From: Owenia fusiformis
Taxonomy: Eukaryota; Annelida; Polychaeta; Sabellida; Oweniidae
Assembly: GCA_903813345.2 (NCBI GenBank)
Contig: CAIIXF020000001.1
Coordinates: 16,943,915-17,007,914, forward strand
Direction of reading: 5' to 3'
Length of the DNA stretch: 64,000 nt
Shown: piece by piece, positions 39,301 through 54,300 of the stretch
Position numbering within the stretch: the stretch's first letter is position 1
Layout of the letters: each line of letters begins with the position of its first letter
Translations under genes and position numbers: made by a program
Notes under the pieces: generated by a model
What the model saw: only the letters and a program-made list of their open reading frames with translations
Databases searched by the model: none
Told to the model about the DNA's origin: nothing

Positions 39301-42300
39301 TACCACTTGACACACTTCGTTAAGATGTCTCAAGATTTGCTACGATCTGGCATGAAGATCTGACACGAGGTCAGACGCTTTCATCAATATCTGACACTCT
39401 TTGTTACACTTTCCTGAGGGACTCTCAAGCTTTCCAACGAATTGAGACGCTTTAATCAAGGATTGAAACGCTTTGCTAGGCTTTGTTACGCTTGAAAGTT
39501 TTCACACGCTATATCACGCCGTGCGACAAATGTCATGTCTTCTTCAGATAGGTCATGCTCTGGTCCATCTGGAATTTCTGGATCTCGTTGTTCTGCCATC
39601 GTGTTCTTGAGTCAAAGATGCAATGGTTTTATGGATCTACTGCATCTTTATATAGTCATTGGATCAAAAGCGGCATGGAATCGGCGATCTCGACATTTTC
39701 CAATGCGTGACAGAGCTTAACAGAGCGTAACAATGCACAACAGAGTTTTGCAATCGTATCAGAGCCTGATTTAAAGTGTCATAATCGCATCAAAGCGTAA
39801 TAATGCTTATCAAAGCTTTTCAAAGCGTGATTTCAAGCGTAACAAAGCCTGATCAAAGCGGGATCAAAGCGTGAGGAACCTTTTAGAGCTATGTTAAGCT
39901 TTCCTACGCTTTGGATCAAGTTTTTCTGAGCTTTGTTACGGTTTGTTAAGCTTTGATACGCTCTCGGCGCTTAATCGATTCGTAACAGAGCTCAAAATTT
40001 TTTAAGAGTTTAAAATTTTTTGGCGCTCTTGCCGAATATCCCGTTTTACTCTGAGCTTTTCTACGACCTATTACGACCCCGACGCTTTAATCAAACTTTG
40101 TTACGCTTTGGTGCCGCTTTACAAGCCGCTTTAAAGCGCCATCAAAGCGCCGTTGGTATGAAGAAAAATGACAAAAATGACGGCGCTTTGCTCGCCGATT
40201 TAAAGCGTGGCATTCGACGTTGGTGTAAACGTACCTTAATGAAATAAAAGATTACTCTTGATTTTTATCTATTTTGGGGGATTTTGTTTTAATTTTTTAA
40301 TACTTTTTTAAAATCAACCAAAAATTCCTTTGTATAACTATAATATTGAGAGGTCTAAAATATGTTGTATATGTTATTTTGTTCCAACAAGGTTCGGAAA
40401 GACATTTTATTTCATTCTCAAGAATTGGTAGAAAGGAGCAAAATCAATTGCACTAAAAAAACAAAAAATGTTAACAAAAACAGTTATATAAAATATTTCT
40501 AAATTATTTCGCATTAAATTGTTGTCAAATTGCTGTCAATCATCAGTGTATAAAATTTGAGCCAAATCAGTCTACGATACATGATCATCAAAGATATTGG
40601 TTTTCTTAAATGGAAGCCATTTTGAAATTCAGCCACCATCTTGAAAATTCCTTATCAAGCAGAACTGTGTCCCTAAGCATCAGCATATAAAATTTGAAAA
40701 AGGCTCTCTACTTGTAATTGAGTTATCAAAGCTTAGTTTTTTTACAAAAAATGGTGGCCATTTTGAAATTCAGCAGCCATCTTTATAATGTCTTCTTGAG
40801 CAAAGCTCCTTTGTACCTTAGCATATAAAATTTTAACAAAATCAGTGTACTGGTATTTTAGTTATCAAAGATTACGTTTTTTTATGAAAAATGGCAGCAT
40901 TTTTGAAATTTAGCCATCTTGGAAATGTCTTATTGAATTATTGGATTGAACTAAAATTCGTCTACTGGTATTTGAATTATCAAAGATTACGTTCTTTAAC
41001 GAAAAATGGTGGCCAATTTTGAAATTCAGCTGCCATCCTATCGAACACAGCTCTTATTTCCCTAGGCATCAGCATATAAAATTTGAACAAAATATGTCAA
41101 ATGGAATTTGAGTTTTCAAAATTTAAGTTTTTTCACGAATAATGGCGACCATTTTGAAATTTAGCAGCCATCTTGAAAATGTCTTCTTGAGCAAAGGTTG
41201 TTTGTCCCTAGGTATCAGCATATAAAATCTGGACAAAAACTGTCTAATAGTATTTGTGTTATCAAAGATTACGTTTTTTTATGGAAAATGGTGGCCACTT
41301 TGAAATGTAGTAACCATCGTGAAAATTTATTCTTGAACAAAGTTTTTGTCCCTAGGCATCAGCATCTAAAATTTGAACGGAATCTATCAGTTCATATTTG
41401 AGTTATCAAAGATTACATTTTTTACAAAAATGGTGGCCATTTTGAAATGAGTAGCCATATTGAAAATTCCTTCTCGAGCAGAGGTTCTACCCCCATAAAG
41501 GCATAAGCTTTTAAAATTTTAATCAAATCCGTCATCCAGTATTTGAGTTGTCGCCCAGACAAACGGACGGACGGACGAATGGAATGTGAGATTAAGTAAA
41601 AATATACAAAGCAATAACATGCAAAATGTAACCACCTGTCATTACCTTCAAAACCTGCTTTCCAATGGTTTACCTCTAAATAATCTACAAATGCTACTAG
41701 AAACATTTTGATTTCCATGCTTCATAAAAAGAACATCACTGTCAAAAAGTTACTTCCACTGTATTGAAATAAAGATGAGCTGGAAATGATTGAAAATCAC
41801 TTTCAATCCTCAGTCTTATCATGACTTTTAAGGTTCAATAGCCGACTTTGAATGAACCTTCATGTATATTTCGAAATTGGAACCATCTGAGAAGGTTTGA
41901 AATCATGCAATCAACTCTAAAGTCAGAATTTTTTTTAACCATTGTCTCTAAAGCACAATGTGCCTTTCTAAAATATATCAAAAACTGGCTAAATGAGGTG
42001 ATAATTTTACCATAACATGCACACATAATAATTTTACACACATGCATCAGAATCAATAATAAAAAAATAGGTGACAGTTTCTACATTACGTGTGACAGAG
42101 AATGCACGTACATTACAATCACTGAATCAGAGAGAAGTGATATAATTTCACCATGACATGTGGCCGAGAATGCACATGCATTAGAATTACTGAATCAGAA
42201 AGAAGTGATATAGTAATTCACCATGACATGTGGCAGAGAATGCACATGCATTAGAATTACTGAATCAGAAAGAAGTGATATAGTAATTCACCATGACATA

Positions 42301-45300
42301 TACATGCGAATTGGTATAGTTTGTAGAATGCGAATAATGAATTTAGAATATGAGCAAAATAGAATGTAAGTTAGGAATTTAAAACATGAGCAAAATAGGA
42401 TGTGAGTTATGAATTTAGAATATGAGCAAAATAGGATGTGAGTTATAATTTAAGAATGAGAGCAAAATAGAATGTGAGTTATGAATTTGGAGTATGAGCA
42501 AAATAGAATGTGAGTTAGGAATTTAGGACATGAGCAAATTAGAATGTGAGTAAAATAGAATGTGAGTTATGAATTTAGAACATGAGCAAAATAGAATGTG
42601 AGTTATGAATTTAGAATGTGAGGAAAATAAAATGTGAGTTATAAATTTAGAACATGACCAAAATAGGATGTGATTTATGAATTTAGAATATGAGCAAAAT
42701 AGGATGTGAGTTATAATTTAAGAATGAGAGCAAAATAGAATGGGAGTTATGAATTTGGAGTATAAGCAAAATAGGATGTGAGTTATGAATTTAGAATATG
42801 AGCAAAATAGAATGTGAGTTATGAATTTAGAATATGAGCAAAATAGAATGTGAGTTATGAATTTAGAACATGAGCAAAATAGAATGTGAGTTATGAATTT
42901 AGAATGTGAGGAAAATAAAATGTGAGTTATGAATTTAGAACATGACCAAAATAGGATGTGAGTTATGAATTTAGAATATGAGCAAAATATGATGTGAGTT
43001 ATAATTTAAGAATGAGAGCAAAAGAGAATGTGATTATGAATTTGGAGTATGGGCAAAATAGAAAGTGAGTTAGGAATTTAGGACATGAGCAAATTAGAAT
43101 GTGAGGAAAATGAAATGTGAGTTATGAATTTAGAATATAAGCAAATAAAAATGTGAGTAATGAATTTAGGACATGAGCAAATTAGGATGTGAGGAAAATA
43201 AAATGTGAGTTATGAATTTAGAATATGAGCAAATAAGAATGTGAGTAATGAATTTAGAAAGTGAGCAATCTAGAATGTGTACAGAATGTGAACCAGATAA
43301 TTATCTTATGTTGGATGTAACTAATGAAGAACCTAAGCGAGCAAGGTCCAGCCTACCACTCTCGTCATCATGATAAATTAATAGACAATTATACGACTGA
43401 TTAATCTTTAAATACAATTTGAAGCTTGAATGGTTTCAACAATGTTTTGAGCATTGAGAAAAATGTTTTTTTCAGTGCAGCATTGTTTATACTATTGATG
43501 GGGACTACATGCAAACGAAACAAATATAAATCGATATACTACACAGAAAATATACAGCTGATAGATGATCAATATATATATGTATTTCATACCTACTGAG
43601 GTTCTAGGTACATGACGAGCGGGAATATATACTGTATTTAGCCAAGGCCCGGGGCGGGATACAGTATATTATTTCCAGGGGAGGATACCATATCACACCC
43701 CAGTTATACTCAGTAACAGTGTGGGTCATATCCACAGTAGCCCTAGGCAGATGTTAATATCTAGAGTTGAGTGTAAAATTGAAGTGCCTCGCCACAGTTT
43801 ACATGAAATTCGCCATTTTTGAATATTAGAACAAAGTCAATTTTAAGTACTGTCATAAACATATTACTTTACCGAGATTTTTATTTGCAAGAAAACTGTG
43901 AGTATACATATAATTCATTATCAGTAGCAAGTGTAATTTTTCATTGGCGAGGGTGAAAACACAAGTCAATTGCCACTTGTCGAGTGACAGAAAAATCCTA
44001 AGACCCACACTGAGTATTAAACTATATTATCCAACCCAAAAGAGCACTAAAGTCGTGTATGGACTGAGTAGGCACAGGTGCATAAATAAATTATCAAACT
44101 ACTAAAGAGGGTCACTTAATGAACAATGCAATACGCAATTCCATGTTGGCTTAATTAATTGCAATATGTTCATCAGTGTCATCATTGAATCACACTGGGA
44201 TTTATAAGTATAGACAGTGAATCAATACTTTCCAATAAAGTCATTATGATAAAATATACTGTAACATAAAGAAAAACTATAAAAGTTAGCATGTAGTGTA
44301 AGGCATCAGCGCATCATGAGGAGATTTAAACAACGTAATCTAGAGTTCTTAGAATGTATATTACAGCAAAGGAAATGAAATGTAATAAATGAATAAATAT
44401 TTATTCCAAGAAAATAACATGTCTGAATTAATACAGCATCAATAGGCCTCATGGAGGTTATCAATCGTTCAAGTTATCGTGAGTGATCGTACATTTCTGA
44501 AGCTTTCAAGATTGGATATAAATTAAGGAACTATAACAAAAAAGGATACCTTGGATTGATTTAAAATCATTACTCCCATTTACAGTCTAACTTGGTTCTA
44601 TAATGATACTTGGACAGCTGCATATAAAGCCTATAAAGCATCTTATCTTATACTGGCACATTAGCCAGTTTAGCTGTGACCACACGGACATCATCTATCA
44701 AATATAATAACAGGATATAAAACAAACCGCAAAAACATGAACTGAATTATCGCTCGCTAGCAAAACTGATTACAATGACAACAAAGTGAGAAGAAGAAGC
44801 ACGATTTGTGAGCTTGAATTATTTGTCGTTGATGATTGATCATACTAGCAATTTATTTGTAGATCAAAACGACCATCAGTTATGGCAAACAGATGATTTT
44901 GATGATTAAATAAGCCTTTAATATATGGAATATTCAAACATGATGCTGAATACAAAATGATGGTTATTATGACACAGTAAGTGTAAGTGTAAGTGTTACG
45001 CAGGAATCAAAGTGATGTACTTTATACTGTAATTTGCAGGATATCAAATTATCGTATACCATCAATTTAAAAAATAGATATTTAATAACAAACAGAATGT
45101 TCTGTGCAATCTCATGCAAAGATACCTCACGTGTTACTGTTATGTAGCATATTTTTTGTAATAACGTGATCACTATGATTGGACCACACACCTTGCATGA
45201 GAACGCTTATAAGCAATAATGCTCATCATTTACTTTTTATCTGACTGTAGAAGATGCTCTTCATCAGCACATGAACATTTGTAATAGAAACATTTCGTAC

Positions 45301-48300
45301 AGATTTTAGAGAATTAAGTTCAGCTATGGAGGTATTACAAAATGATACTGAAAATGTGGACAACTCAACAAATGACATTCAATCGACATATGAGTTGCTT
45401 CAATCGAATAAAGGATTTATTATATACATGGCGATTATTTTTGTTTGTGGGGTAATTGGAAACGCTATAATAATACGGGTATATTGGAAAAGGCAGAAAC
45501 ACCACGCTTCAGCTACCAAGTCATTTATCAAAACATTAGCCGTAACTGATTTACTTCTTTGTGTGCTTATCATACCTTACAGTATTATCTTCGAGCTGCA
45601 CTTGATACACAATTTGGTGCTCTGCAAAGTATTTGAATTTATTCGTCATTTTATGATTGCTCAAGCCTTGTTAACGATGGTGGGGGTGGCTATTGAACGA
45701 TATTTTGCCATATGTCATCCCCTGAAACATTTCTCTCGATTACTGGGTCGAGTCATAATCACTGGCTGCACACTGGTATCATTCCTAACCGCTTTGCCAA
45801 TCCTTTTTACATACGAACTGCATTACATAAATGGACAAGCGCATTGTGATATGCCGCTTGAACACACAAGGCATGGCTATGGCGTTTTTCTCACGATAGG
45901 ATTTCTAGGTATGATCGTGACAACTGTTGTATTGTATGGCTTGGTGTACAAAGTTGTGTTACAGAGAGCATTGCGCTGGCGGAAAAAAGTACAGCCAATC
46001 AACACGTCACAAAAGAGAAAAGATGGAGATGACAATATGAAATCAAGTTGTATTTCATTACCTAACAGAATCGAGAATTGTACATCACCAAGCTGCTTAA
46101 ATTGTTCAATGAAAACAAACAGCAGAAGCGAATATACTGGGGATGAAGAGGATAAAAAGAAGACTGTTGACATTAGAATTAACAACAGAGAAAATCAATA
46201 CATAGCTCACACGTCCTCATATAACGAGCCATTATCCAATCAAAATTCAGGAAAAATTGAATCCGAAAAACCCATTATGACAACGAAACTTCACCCCAGC
46301 CCCCAAACAACTGAAAATCCCAACAAAATAAATGAAAGCGAAAGGATGAATCGTCCCATGTCTTTAGAAATCAATTCAGACCTCACAGGATCAATGATGC
46401 CTAAATTGAAATCAGCTGAAATTGGTCGATATTCCCGATTTCTACAGCCACCTCCGATGATACGTAAAAAATCTCTTTGGATAGAGGATGTGCCACTGTC
46501 GCCATCTTCACCCCAAACCCCAAATTGCAAAACACTTCCTCAGGACACAAAGACTAAAACAAACTGGCTAACAAAGCCTCATTATACCACTGCTGGCATG
46601 CTATTTGGTGTTACGATCATTTTTATTATATCTTGGATTCCGTTCTGGTTGATTAAGTTCCAACTTCTAAGCTATAGTAATGTTCTTAATTACACTTTTC
46701 TCATCAACCATGCAAGTAATGCAATCGTTTATTTCTTATGTAATAAAAGAGTTAGAAATGATATCGTGAAATGTATTTTATGTAAGCTGTAAATCCAGGG
46801 TAATTACAATAAATAAAAGTTATAAAATTTCACTAAACATTATCACAAATGAACAATAAAGTTGAGCTTATAACAAAATGATAAATAAATGATACAAAAT
46901 GAATAATAATTTCATCCAGAGTAAAATGGCAACTAACAAAATACACTGTAATCTTATGTTCAATCTTTTTGTTATGAAAACTGATATGGTAGCTTGAAAT
47001 GTATTTTTATGTATTTTATAATATAGTAGTTACATATTAAGCAGAGCACAGTTATTTTTTCTCAAAACACAGTATATGAAACATGCTTTGAAATGACTAC
47101 CCAAGTCAAAATGACTACCCAGGTCAAAATATATGTATATTTAACACAGAGATGCATTTGTAAATAAAATTGCACTTAACGAGATTTATCACTTTTGTTG
47201 TTTTAATTAATTGATGTCATGTAATAAATATTTCTGAAAGCCAATGAAATATGAAACACATAATGTTACTACAGTTAACCCTGTGTATATTGAACACCCT
47301 GTGTATTGGTTTAATTGTTTCTTATAGATGGGTGTTCTTTACAAAGATGGCTCGTTAATATGTAAATCAAAAGAGAGTTCCTTCTTCTGAAAACTGTATC
47401 ATACTGCTTATCCCAATATCTTATACTGCATATTTCTCTCATTTCTGGGAAGGTATGGCTGCCTACAATTGCAGTAGATCAAATGTGACTGAGGCATTAC
47501 AGAGGGGCATTCCATCTGACAGGTTTTACTGTAATCATGATGACTTGATCCATGGGTGATTTCTTTCATTTGAGGCCAATTTATAGCCGAAGACCCATTC
47601 CAAAAGGATAGTAAAGGCTGTGGATCCCACAATGCCGAAGACCTTGTACTCGAAAATAGGTGGTATCCTGCAGTACTTTGTCTTGTCAAATTCTGATATT
47701 ACACAGGCATTATCATCAATTTATTAAACAAGGCACAGGATATCACGACTTAAGAGACTAAGAGCTATAAATCTTGAATACACCCCTATAAAAATGATCC
47801 TCCAGATTTTCAATATACTGAGATTTCACAGTTCCCTTTGTTGACCTTCAATTATAATTTCCACTTTTACAGTATTGACCTTCAGCTGACCTTGACTGAC
47901 CTTGACTATCCCCCAATTTCAACAAATCAAACCTTCAAGTCAGTCAGACTGTTCATATTGTATTTTATTGATACTTACTGATCTGTGTAATCTGTGTAAA
48001 AATGATCGTTAAAATCTGTGTAAGTGGAGCACCTTTCATTCCTCAACATAATATTTCATTTGAAAGGTGTTCTTCTAAAACAGGTTCATTTTACATTAAA
48101 TTAATGGGAAATTGGATGGTGAACAACTTAAGGAGGTGTTTCACATACAAAGATTCATTTAACATTAGATTAATGGTAAAGTGGACTTTGAAATTGTTCT
48201 ACTTATAGAGGTGTTCCACATACAGAGGTTCATTTTACATTAAATTAATGGGAAATAGACTACATGCGAGTAGAAATAATCTTGATTTACGTCATTAATA

Positions 48301-51300
48301 TTCAAAATTCAGTCAAAGCGATGTCATATTTGAAATCTGCATGTAAATGTACATCTAGAAATATGGTTTCGAAAATTGTCTATCAACTTTGAAAATTTAA
48401 TTTCTTTTGAAAATGTGACTTCTTGTTCGGGTTGATTCCTCATAGACCCCATGTTAGAAAATCACAAAAAGTGAATTATCTTTTCTTGTATTGGACAGAT
48501 AACATTTTCTTTTACTGGACATATCTTAATTTGCATAACTATTAGATACATAACGGTTATATGAAAATTGAACCACGCAAATAGATGTAATTTAAGTTAA
48601 AGGGAACTTTCTACTATACCCGCCATGCTATCTGACCCGAACGAGCCACCTGGTGGTGAATCTGGTAACTACCTACTCGCATCTGCGTTATTGGATGGTG
48701 AACAACTTAAGGAGGTGTTTCACATACAAAGATTCATTTAACATTAGATTAATGGTAAAGTGGACATTGAACCTTTTCTACTTCTAGAGGTGTTCCACTT
48801 TACAGGTTTTACTCTACTTTTACTTAAGTAACATGACAACTGCCCATTATGCGATTGCTTCTTCTGATTGAAGCACAAAGATGTTACACAGGTAATAGGA
48901 ACTGACTAATATCTCATGTTGTTACTGTCTCTCAAATGTCTAAAATAAGATCTTTGATCTAACATCTTAAGAATCCTTCTTTGTAATAGCTATTCAACTG
49001 GAGAATATTCAGACATTGTCAACTAATAAACCAAGATAAATCCTGATGTTGCTCTCACCATTACACTATTGCATTCATCAAACATTTCATTGTTATTAAG
49101 TTTTCAAAAATACACGTGTTGGGAATATTGAATTAAGAACTTTTATGTAAGAAATCAAGTCATGTGCCATGACAGCTTCACCTTACTAAAGGGTACCTGG
49201 AGATATTACAATCTGACATGTTAAAACAATTTATGTCAAGTAAGTAAAGTAAGACATTTAGTGCCAATTTTATAAAGGAGGAGGGTTATTTTGGTTATTT
49301 TCTGAGGATTTAAACAGGTGCATATGTTAGACCAATGCAATATCTCTAGGAAAAGCACTCATAGAAATGATGAAATAATTTTTACTTTGAGACAGGGAAG
49401 ATGCAAACAACCCACCCACATGTTTTTTCTGAAATGTTTTCCTAATTTTCGACCCCTGCTTTTTCAAATTCTTTTGCATCAATAAGTTGCATTTTGACAT
49501 ATAATTAAACCCTTCAAGAGAATAAGTAACTCCTTCAGGGGTTTTAAAGATATCCATTATGGGTGACCAAAATTAGATGAAAGCAATGGATCGCATGCAC
49601 TTTTCCCTATGGGAAAATAACATGGGAAATATTGTTTTCCAATTTATCAAAGAGGAGTTACTTATTCCTTTACAGGGGTTAACTGTGTCTGAAAATGCAA
49701 CATTTTGATGCAACAAAAATTGAAAAAGCAGGGGTGGAAGGGGTTGAAAATCAGGACAACATTTTAGAAAAAACATATGGGTGGGTTGTTTGCATCTTCC
49801 CTGTCTCAAAGTCAAAATTATTTCATCATCTCTATGAGTGCGTTTCCTGGAGATAATGCATATGGACCTGTTTAAATCCACAGAAAAAGCCAAAATCCAA
49901 CATATGACTGTCCCAAATCTGTTGCGATACTTTCCCTCCTCCTTTCTAGGGTAATTTCAAAATTCTTTCCAGTTAAGTGTCAGTTCTGGATAGACCAGAA
50001 CACGTGTCTGGGAATGACATCTGTCACAGATAAGGCCAGCCCCCTGACAAATGCTTTGTAGGTTTAATGTTAAAGGCTGACCCTATCTGAGACGATCTGT
50101 TGCTGCATAATTTAAATCAAGTTTAATTAATTAAACTTACAACAAAATCACTAGTTCTTACAATTTTTATGACTTAAAGTGTGCGCCTGACCCGGCTACG
50201 TATAGCACAGAGTTTATACTGGCGGATTAGACTAGTTCATTTTTTATATGTGTGTGAAAGCTTTCTCTTATTTGCGTTTTTTTTTTCGTTTAGTACGGTT
50301 CTGTTATAATTGCCGAGGTCATATAACCGGGATAAAACAATGATTATCGTTGACTGCCCACACACAAAACATACGTTGAGTGAACAGTGTTATTACAAAC
50401 AACAGGCTTTAGAATACAAAGCGTAGTGTGATAATAAGCTGTACAGTACCACTGCTGCATGTACATATTACTCCCAAGGGCTCCCAAAGAGTGGATAGGG
50501 AGGTTGTGTTTGTCACTTTTAAATTTTACATTTCAAAATTGTCATTTTACATGTCATAATTTGTTGGTTTCATTCGTTTAGCCAATCAAAACATTGTAAA
50601 ACAATAAATTGTCTGTTACGTACAATCAATTTTGTTCAGTTTTGATTAGTTGTCAGAATAAAGTTACGTTCATCTGAATCCATGTATCAAAACAAAAATC
50701 CTATTTTTACTTCAAAATACTTCAGTGAGATGAAGGCTCGGAATTGTCACATGCAATAACTTATTGTCGTATTCGTTATTTTATCTTCTCGATAGTAGCA
50801 TTTAGTCGCACATTTGATGCCAGGTCACCTTGTCGCGTACCTCTTGGGGAACCCCACATTTATGTGTGTACTCATGGAAGTAAATTCCCCGGTGTAGCCG
50901 AGAGTCACAAACTTTTCAACAGGTTCGAAATGACCAATTTCTCTCATATATACTCTAAATATTTTATTATTTAGCACCTACAAAGTATTGCTAATAACCA
51001 TATGTTATTTCAATAAGGTAACTTATCTGGCTACATGTAAATTCAATACCAACACACTAGCTGTTCTCTCAACACGTCCTGGCTTACCTTGTGGTGACAA
51101 ACCCTGGATTTTCACTATTTATAGTTTATCAACACCTGGACGCATGCGCATTTTATAGTTTATCGGGCACTTTAAGGAATACACTCTCTCAGCAGTATGA
51201 GTTCCTCCCAATGCATAGATAATCTTGTACTCCTTATGAATTTAAAATACATAGACGAGAGAGAAGCTGTCAAGACAACCTGAATAAATAAAGGATTCTA

Positions 51301-54300
51301 ATTTTGATATCGCAATCCCTTAGTTTATGTTTATAATCCCTTGTAAATGCTTTTTAGTGCCTGGACTGCTCACGTGCAGTAAAATGTGAAATTCTGTCAA
51401 TACTAGGGCTGAAAACGAGGGCTCATATTAAGCCATAACTTTTTAACTAGAAATCCCTTCATTAGTATGTTCCAAAGCAGAGGGGTGACACAGCAATGAG
51501 AGATTCTCCTTTTGGAGAAAATGGGATGTACATATTAGTTGCCAGAAACAAGTTAATTTCGAAAAAAGGATGTCTTTCTTTAAAATTCATTTTTGAAATC
51601 TCGATGTCGACAGCTTTATGATTTTTTATGGAATGGGCAAGCGAACAGCTGAGTGTCATTGGTACAAATCCACAACTTTTTAACATGTATCTAAGATGCT
51701 GTATTATAAGGACTTAGGTTTTTTAGATTTTGAGGATCTTTGCAGAAGATCTTTGCATTAATTCAAACATATTCTAATGCAGAAATGAGAGAGATCTGCC
51801 CCATCAACAGTTACCTGAATATGGTTAACACGCAAAGTGTCCTTTAACAGATTTTATTAGCAGGCAATGTAATGCCTCATCGAATCCCATTGAGCTACAG
51901 GAAGTCGAGATGGGCATTTGTGGTGGTATGAAACAATTAGTAGTAATCCTTAGTAATACTAAGTAGCATGCAAAAAATTAATGACTACAATAAACATCCT
52001 GTGCATGATTTTTTGAACCTAGTAATTATATTCTTTACACAGGAAATTCGCACAACAATTATCGCGATTACTGATAATGAGTCAGAATCATCAAACACGT
52101 GGAGCACATACATGCATGTTTTAAGGTTGCTTCTTAAGAAGTATTTTGACAAAAAGTCTCATAACGAAGCATTTTTTGCAAGTGTAAAATGTCCTTTTTG
52201 TTAGAAAAGCTTAGTTGATAATGAAGCAAATGAGTAGAAAATTCAACGAATGTTAGATCCAAACAAAGCTTTTTATGACAGTGCATCCTCCGATCACAGG
52301 GGTTCAAAATCCAGAACATATTCTTTCCTTTTACCCCCTGCGATAAGCAGTTAGCATTTCTCCGATTAAGAACTAGCAATCTGATTGGCTGTCGCAAAAC
52401 TGCGACAGAAATCATGTATAAGTCATTGCGCATTATTGGATCACGTGATTCAGTTAAATCGGCCACGTCCAAATTGGTTATAGTTTTTCCTAAAAAATAT
52501 GATACTGAAGACTGGATGTGAGTGCAACCAAAGTAACCTTGTAGGGTTCCTACACTTTTTTCAAAACAAAATTCCCTGACATTTCCTGGCAAAAAGAATT
52601 TCCAGATTCAATTTCGCTTGTATGTATTGTGTATTATTTTAAGTTTTACAAAATTACATCAACAGCAAAAATATTTTTTAAATATGATTTCTGCATTGAC
52701 CCAAGACCCATTATGAAACATCTTGGATTTCTCCTATAGTACCACTTATCATGATTAAACCTTCTCTCCACAGTCGTCTTATTCACCCATTTCATTCCTG
52801 ATATATCTTTTTATGTTTGATTTTACATATTTTACATTATATAAGACCATGTAAAGGTAAACATATATGTATCCCCCTCCTGCTTTTAGTTGCCAAAATA
52901 TGCATTTGTAATGAATTCAAATTAATGATAACAGAAACTTTAAAAGTGTGATCTAAAATCACTTTGAATCTTTGAAAAGATATGGCAATCCAAAAGTTGC
53001 AGAAAAAACTAAAAATAAAGAAATGGGAAACTTTTTGGATGTTCTGATAGAATAGGAAAATGTCAATGAATAATACAATCCAAAATGATTATAAAAATGA
53101 GATAACTTGAAGAGATTTCATATCATATCTTGAAAGCCAATATAAAATCAAATGAATTAATTGGAAGGTAAATTCCTAAGATCCTGACAGTTACTATATG
53201 GGAATGTTCGAAAACCTTATCAAAGGCTGTCAAGTTAAACTTTGATCTACTGACAATATACATGACAATTAACATCTCTGAAATCAAAACTACTTTCTAC
53301 AAAAAAACATGAAAGGCATACTGTAGTTTTACTTAATTTGATGGCTGTTTTTATTTGGCGGATCCGCAAAATTGTTTAAGTCACCCAAAATAAGTAGCTG
53401 CCGAATACCCCAGTAATTTCAGTACCATGTAATATTATACCATTAGTACATTGTAATATTGCAAGTCCGCCAAAGTAAATCTTAAAGAAATCTGCCAAAT
53501 GTTCAAAACAGCAATTTGGCCAAAATAAGTAGAACCAAATTAAGTAGAAGTACAGTAACTACCGACATAGATAAAAGTAAAGTAATATAAGACTTCATAC
53601 TTATTAATTCAAATGTTTGTATTTGATTTTCTAATTACTAAATACACTACTCTTGATGTCTCTATGATAGAGATGGAAAAGTTATTTATTTTCAAAGATA
53701 CTAAAGTGTAATTTTCATCAAACGGATGCAATATTTGGTTTCATATTTCTTTATATGAAACAATCTTTTATCGGAGAAGAAATGATAATAAGGTTGTTCA
53801 TATCACTTTCCTGACTGATGTAGTATTTGGTTGCACATTTCTTTATATAAAACATGGGAATAATACATACATGAGATCATATTGTAACATAAGGCTCAGC
53901 ATGAAGTGCGTTTGGGCATTGTGTTTATCTATAATATTCTGCTACTCACAGAATCATTGTAGCACAAAAACAGATGGGAATCATAAGGGAAATGGTCAGC
54001 CAGATTCAGATGCCAAAATTCATAGGCAGAAACAAAATTCGAAAGATCCAACCAGTGATGAAAAAATGCAAAGTGGTAGAATCAAACAAGGTGGTATTAG
54101 TGAGTATATTTCAGAATCAGAGGCAGAAACAATTGAAGTATGCAGCAACAGAACATGGCGAACCTGCAGAAATCGATGTGGCGATTCTGATTCTGACCAA
54201 AATGGAGACCAGGGTAGATATCTATGTCGCTGTGATAGCCAGTGTAGAAAGTACAAAGATTGCTGTGCCGATTTTGATGAAACTTGCCCGATCATATCAA

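Larger units (their letters stand above)
46814..49273 (-). other. TRAPPC12 25 kb intron between the nested GPCR and a foldback element
   Basis: Left half of a pogo-like MITE end (CAGTTAACCCTGTGTATATT, 47276), a tandem array of related GGTGTTCCAC text at 48010-48815, and within it the TIR element 48255-48691. No gene. Confidence 0.55.

Noticed and set aside
39012-40247. ORFs of 61-75 residues inside the GGTACGTTTACACC element
   Set aside because: Readings of AAAGCG-type degenerate repeats; no transposase motif.
42320-43275. Possible CRISPR-like array
   Set aside because: Units are head-to-tail variants without unique spacers, in a eukaryotic intron. It is an ordinary minisatellite.
49327-49893. 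Two minus-strand ORFs of 76 and 106 residues with similar text
   Set aside because: They arise from the two arms of the foldback element 49274-49945.
52134-52592. 152-residue minus-strand ORF
   Set aside because: No domain pattern and no splice neighbours; it probably reflects chance in AT-rich DNA or a decayed repeat.
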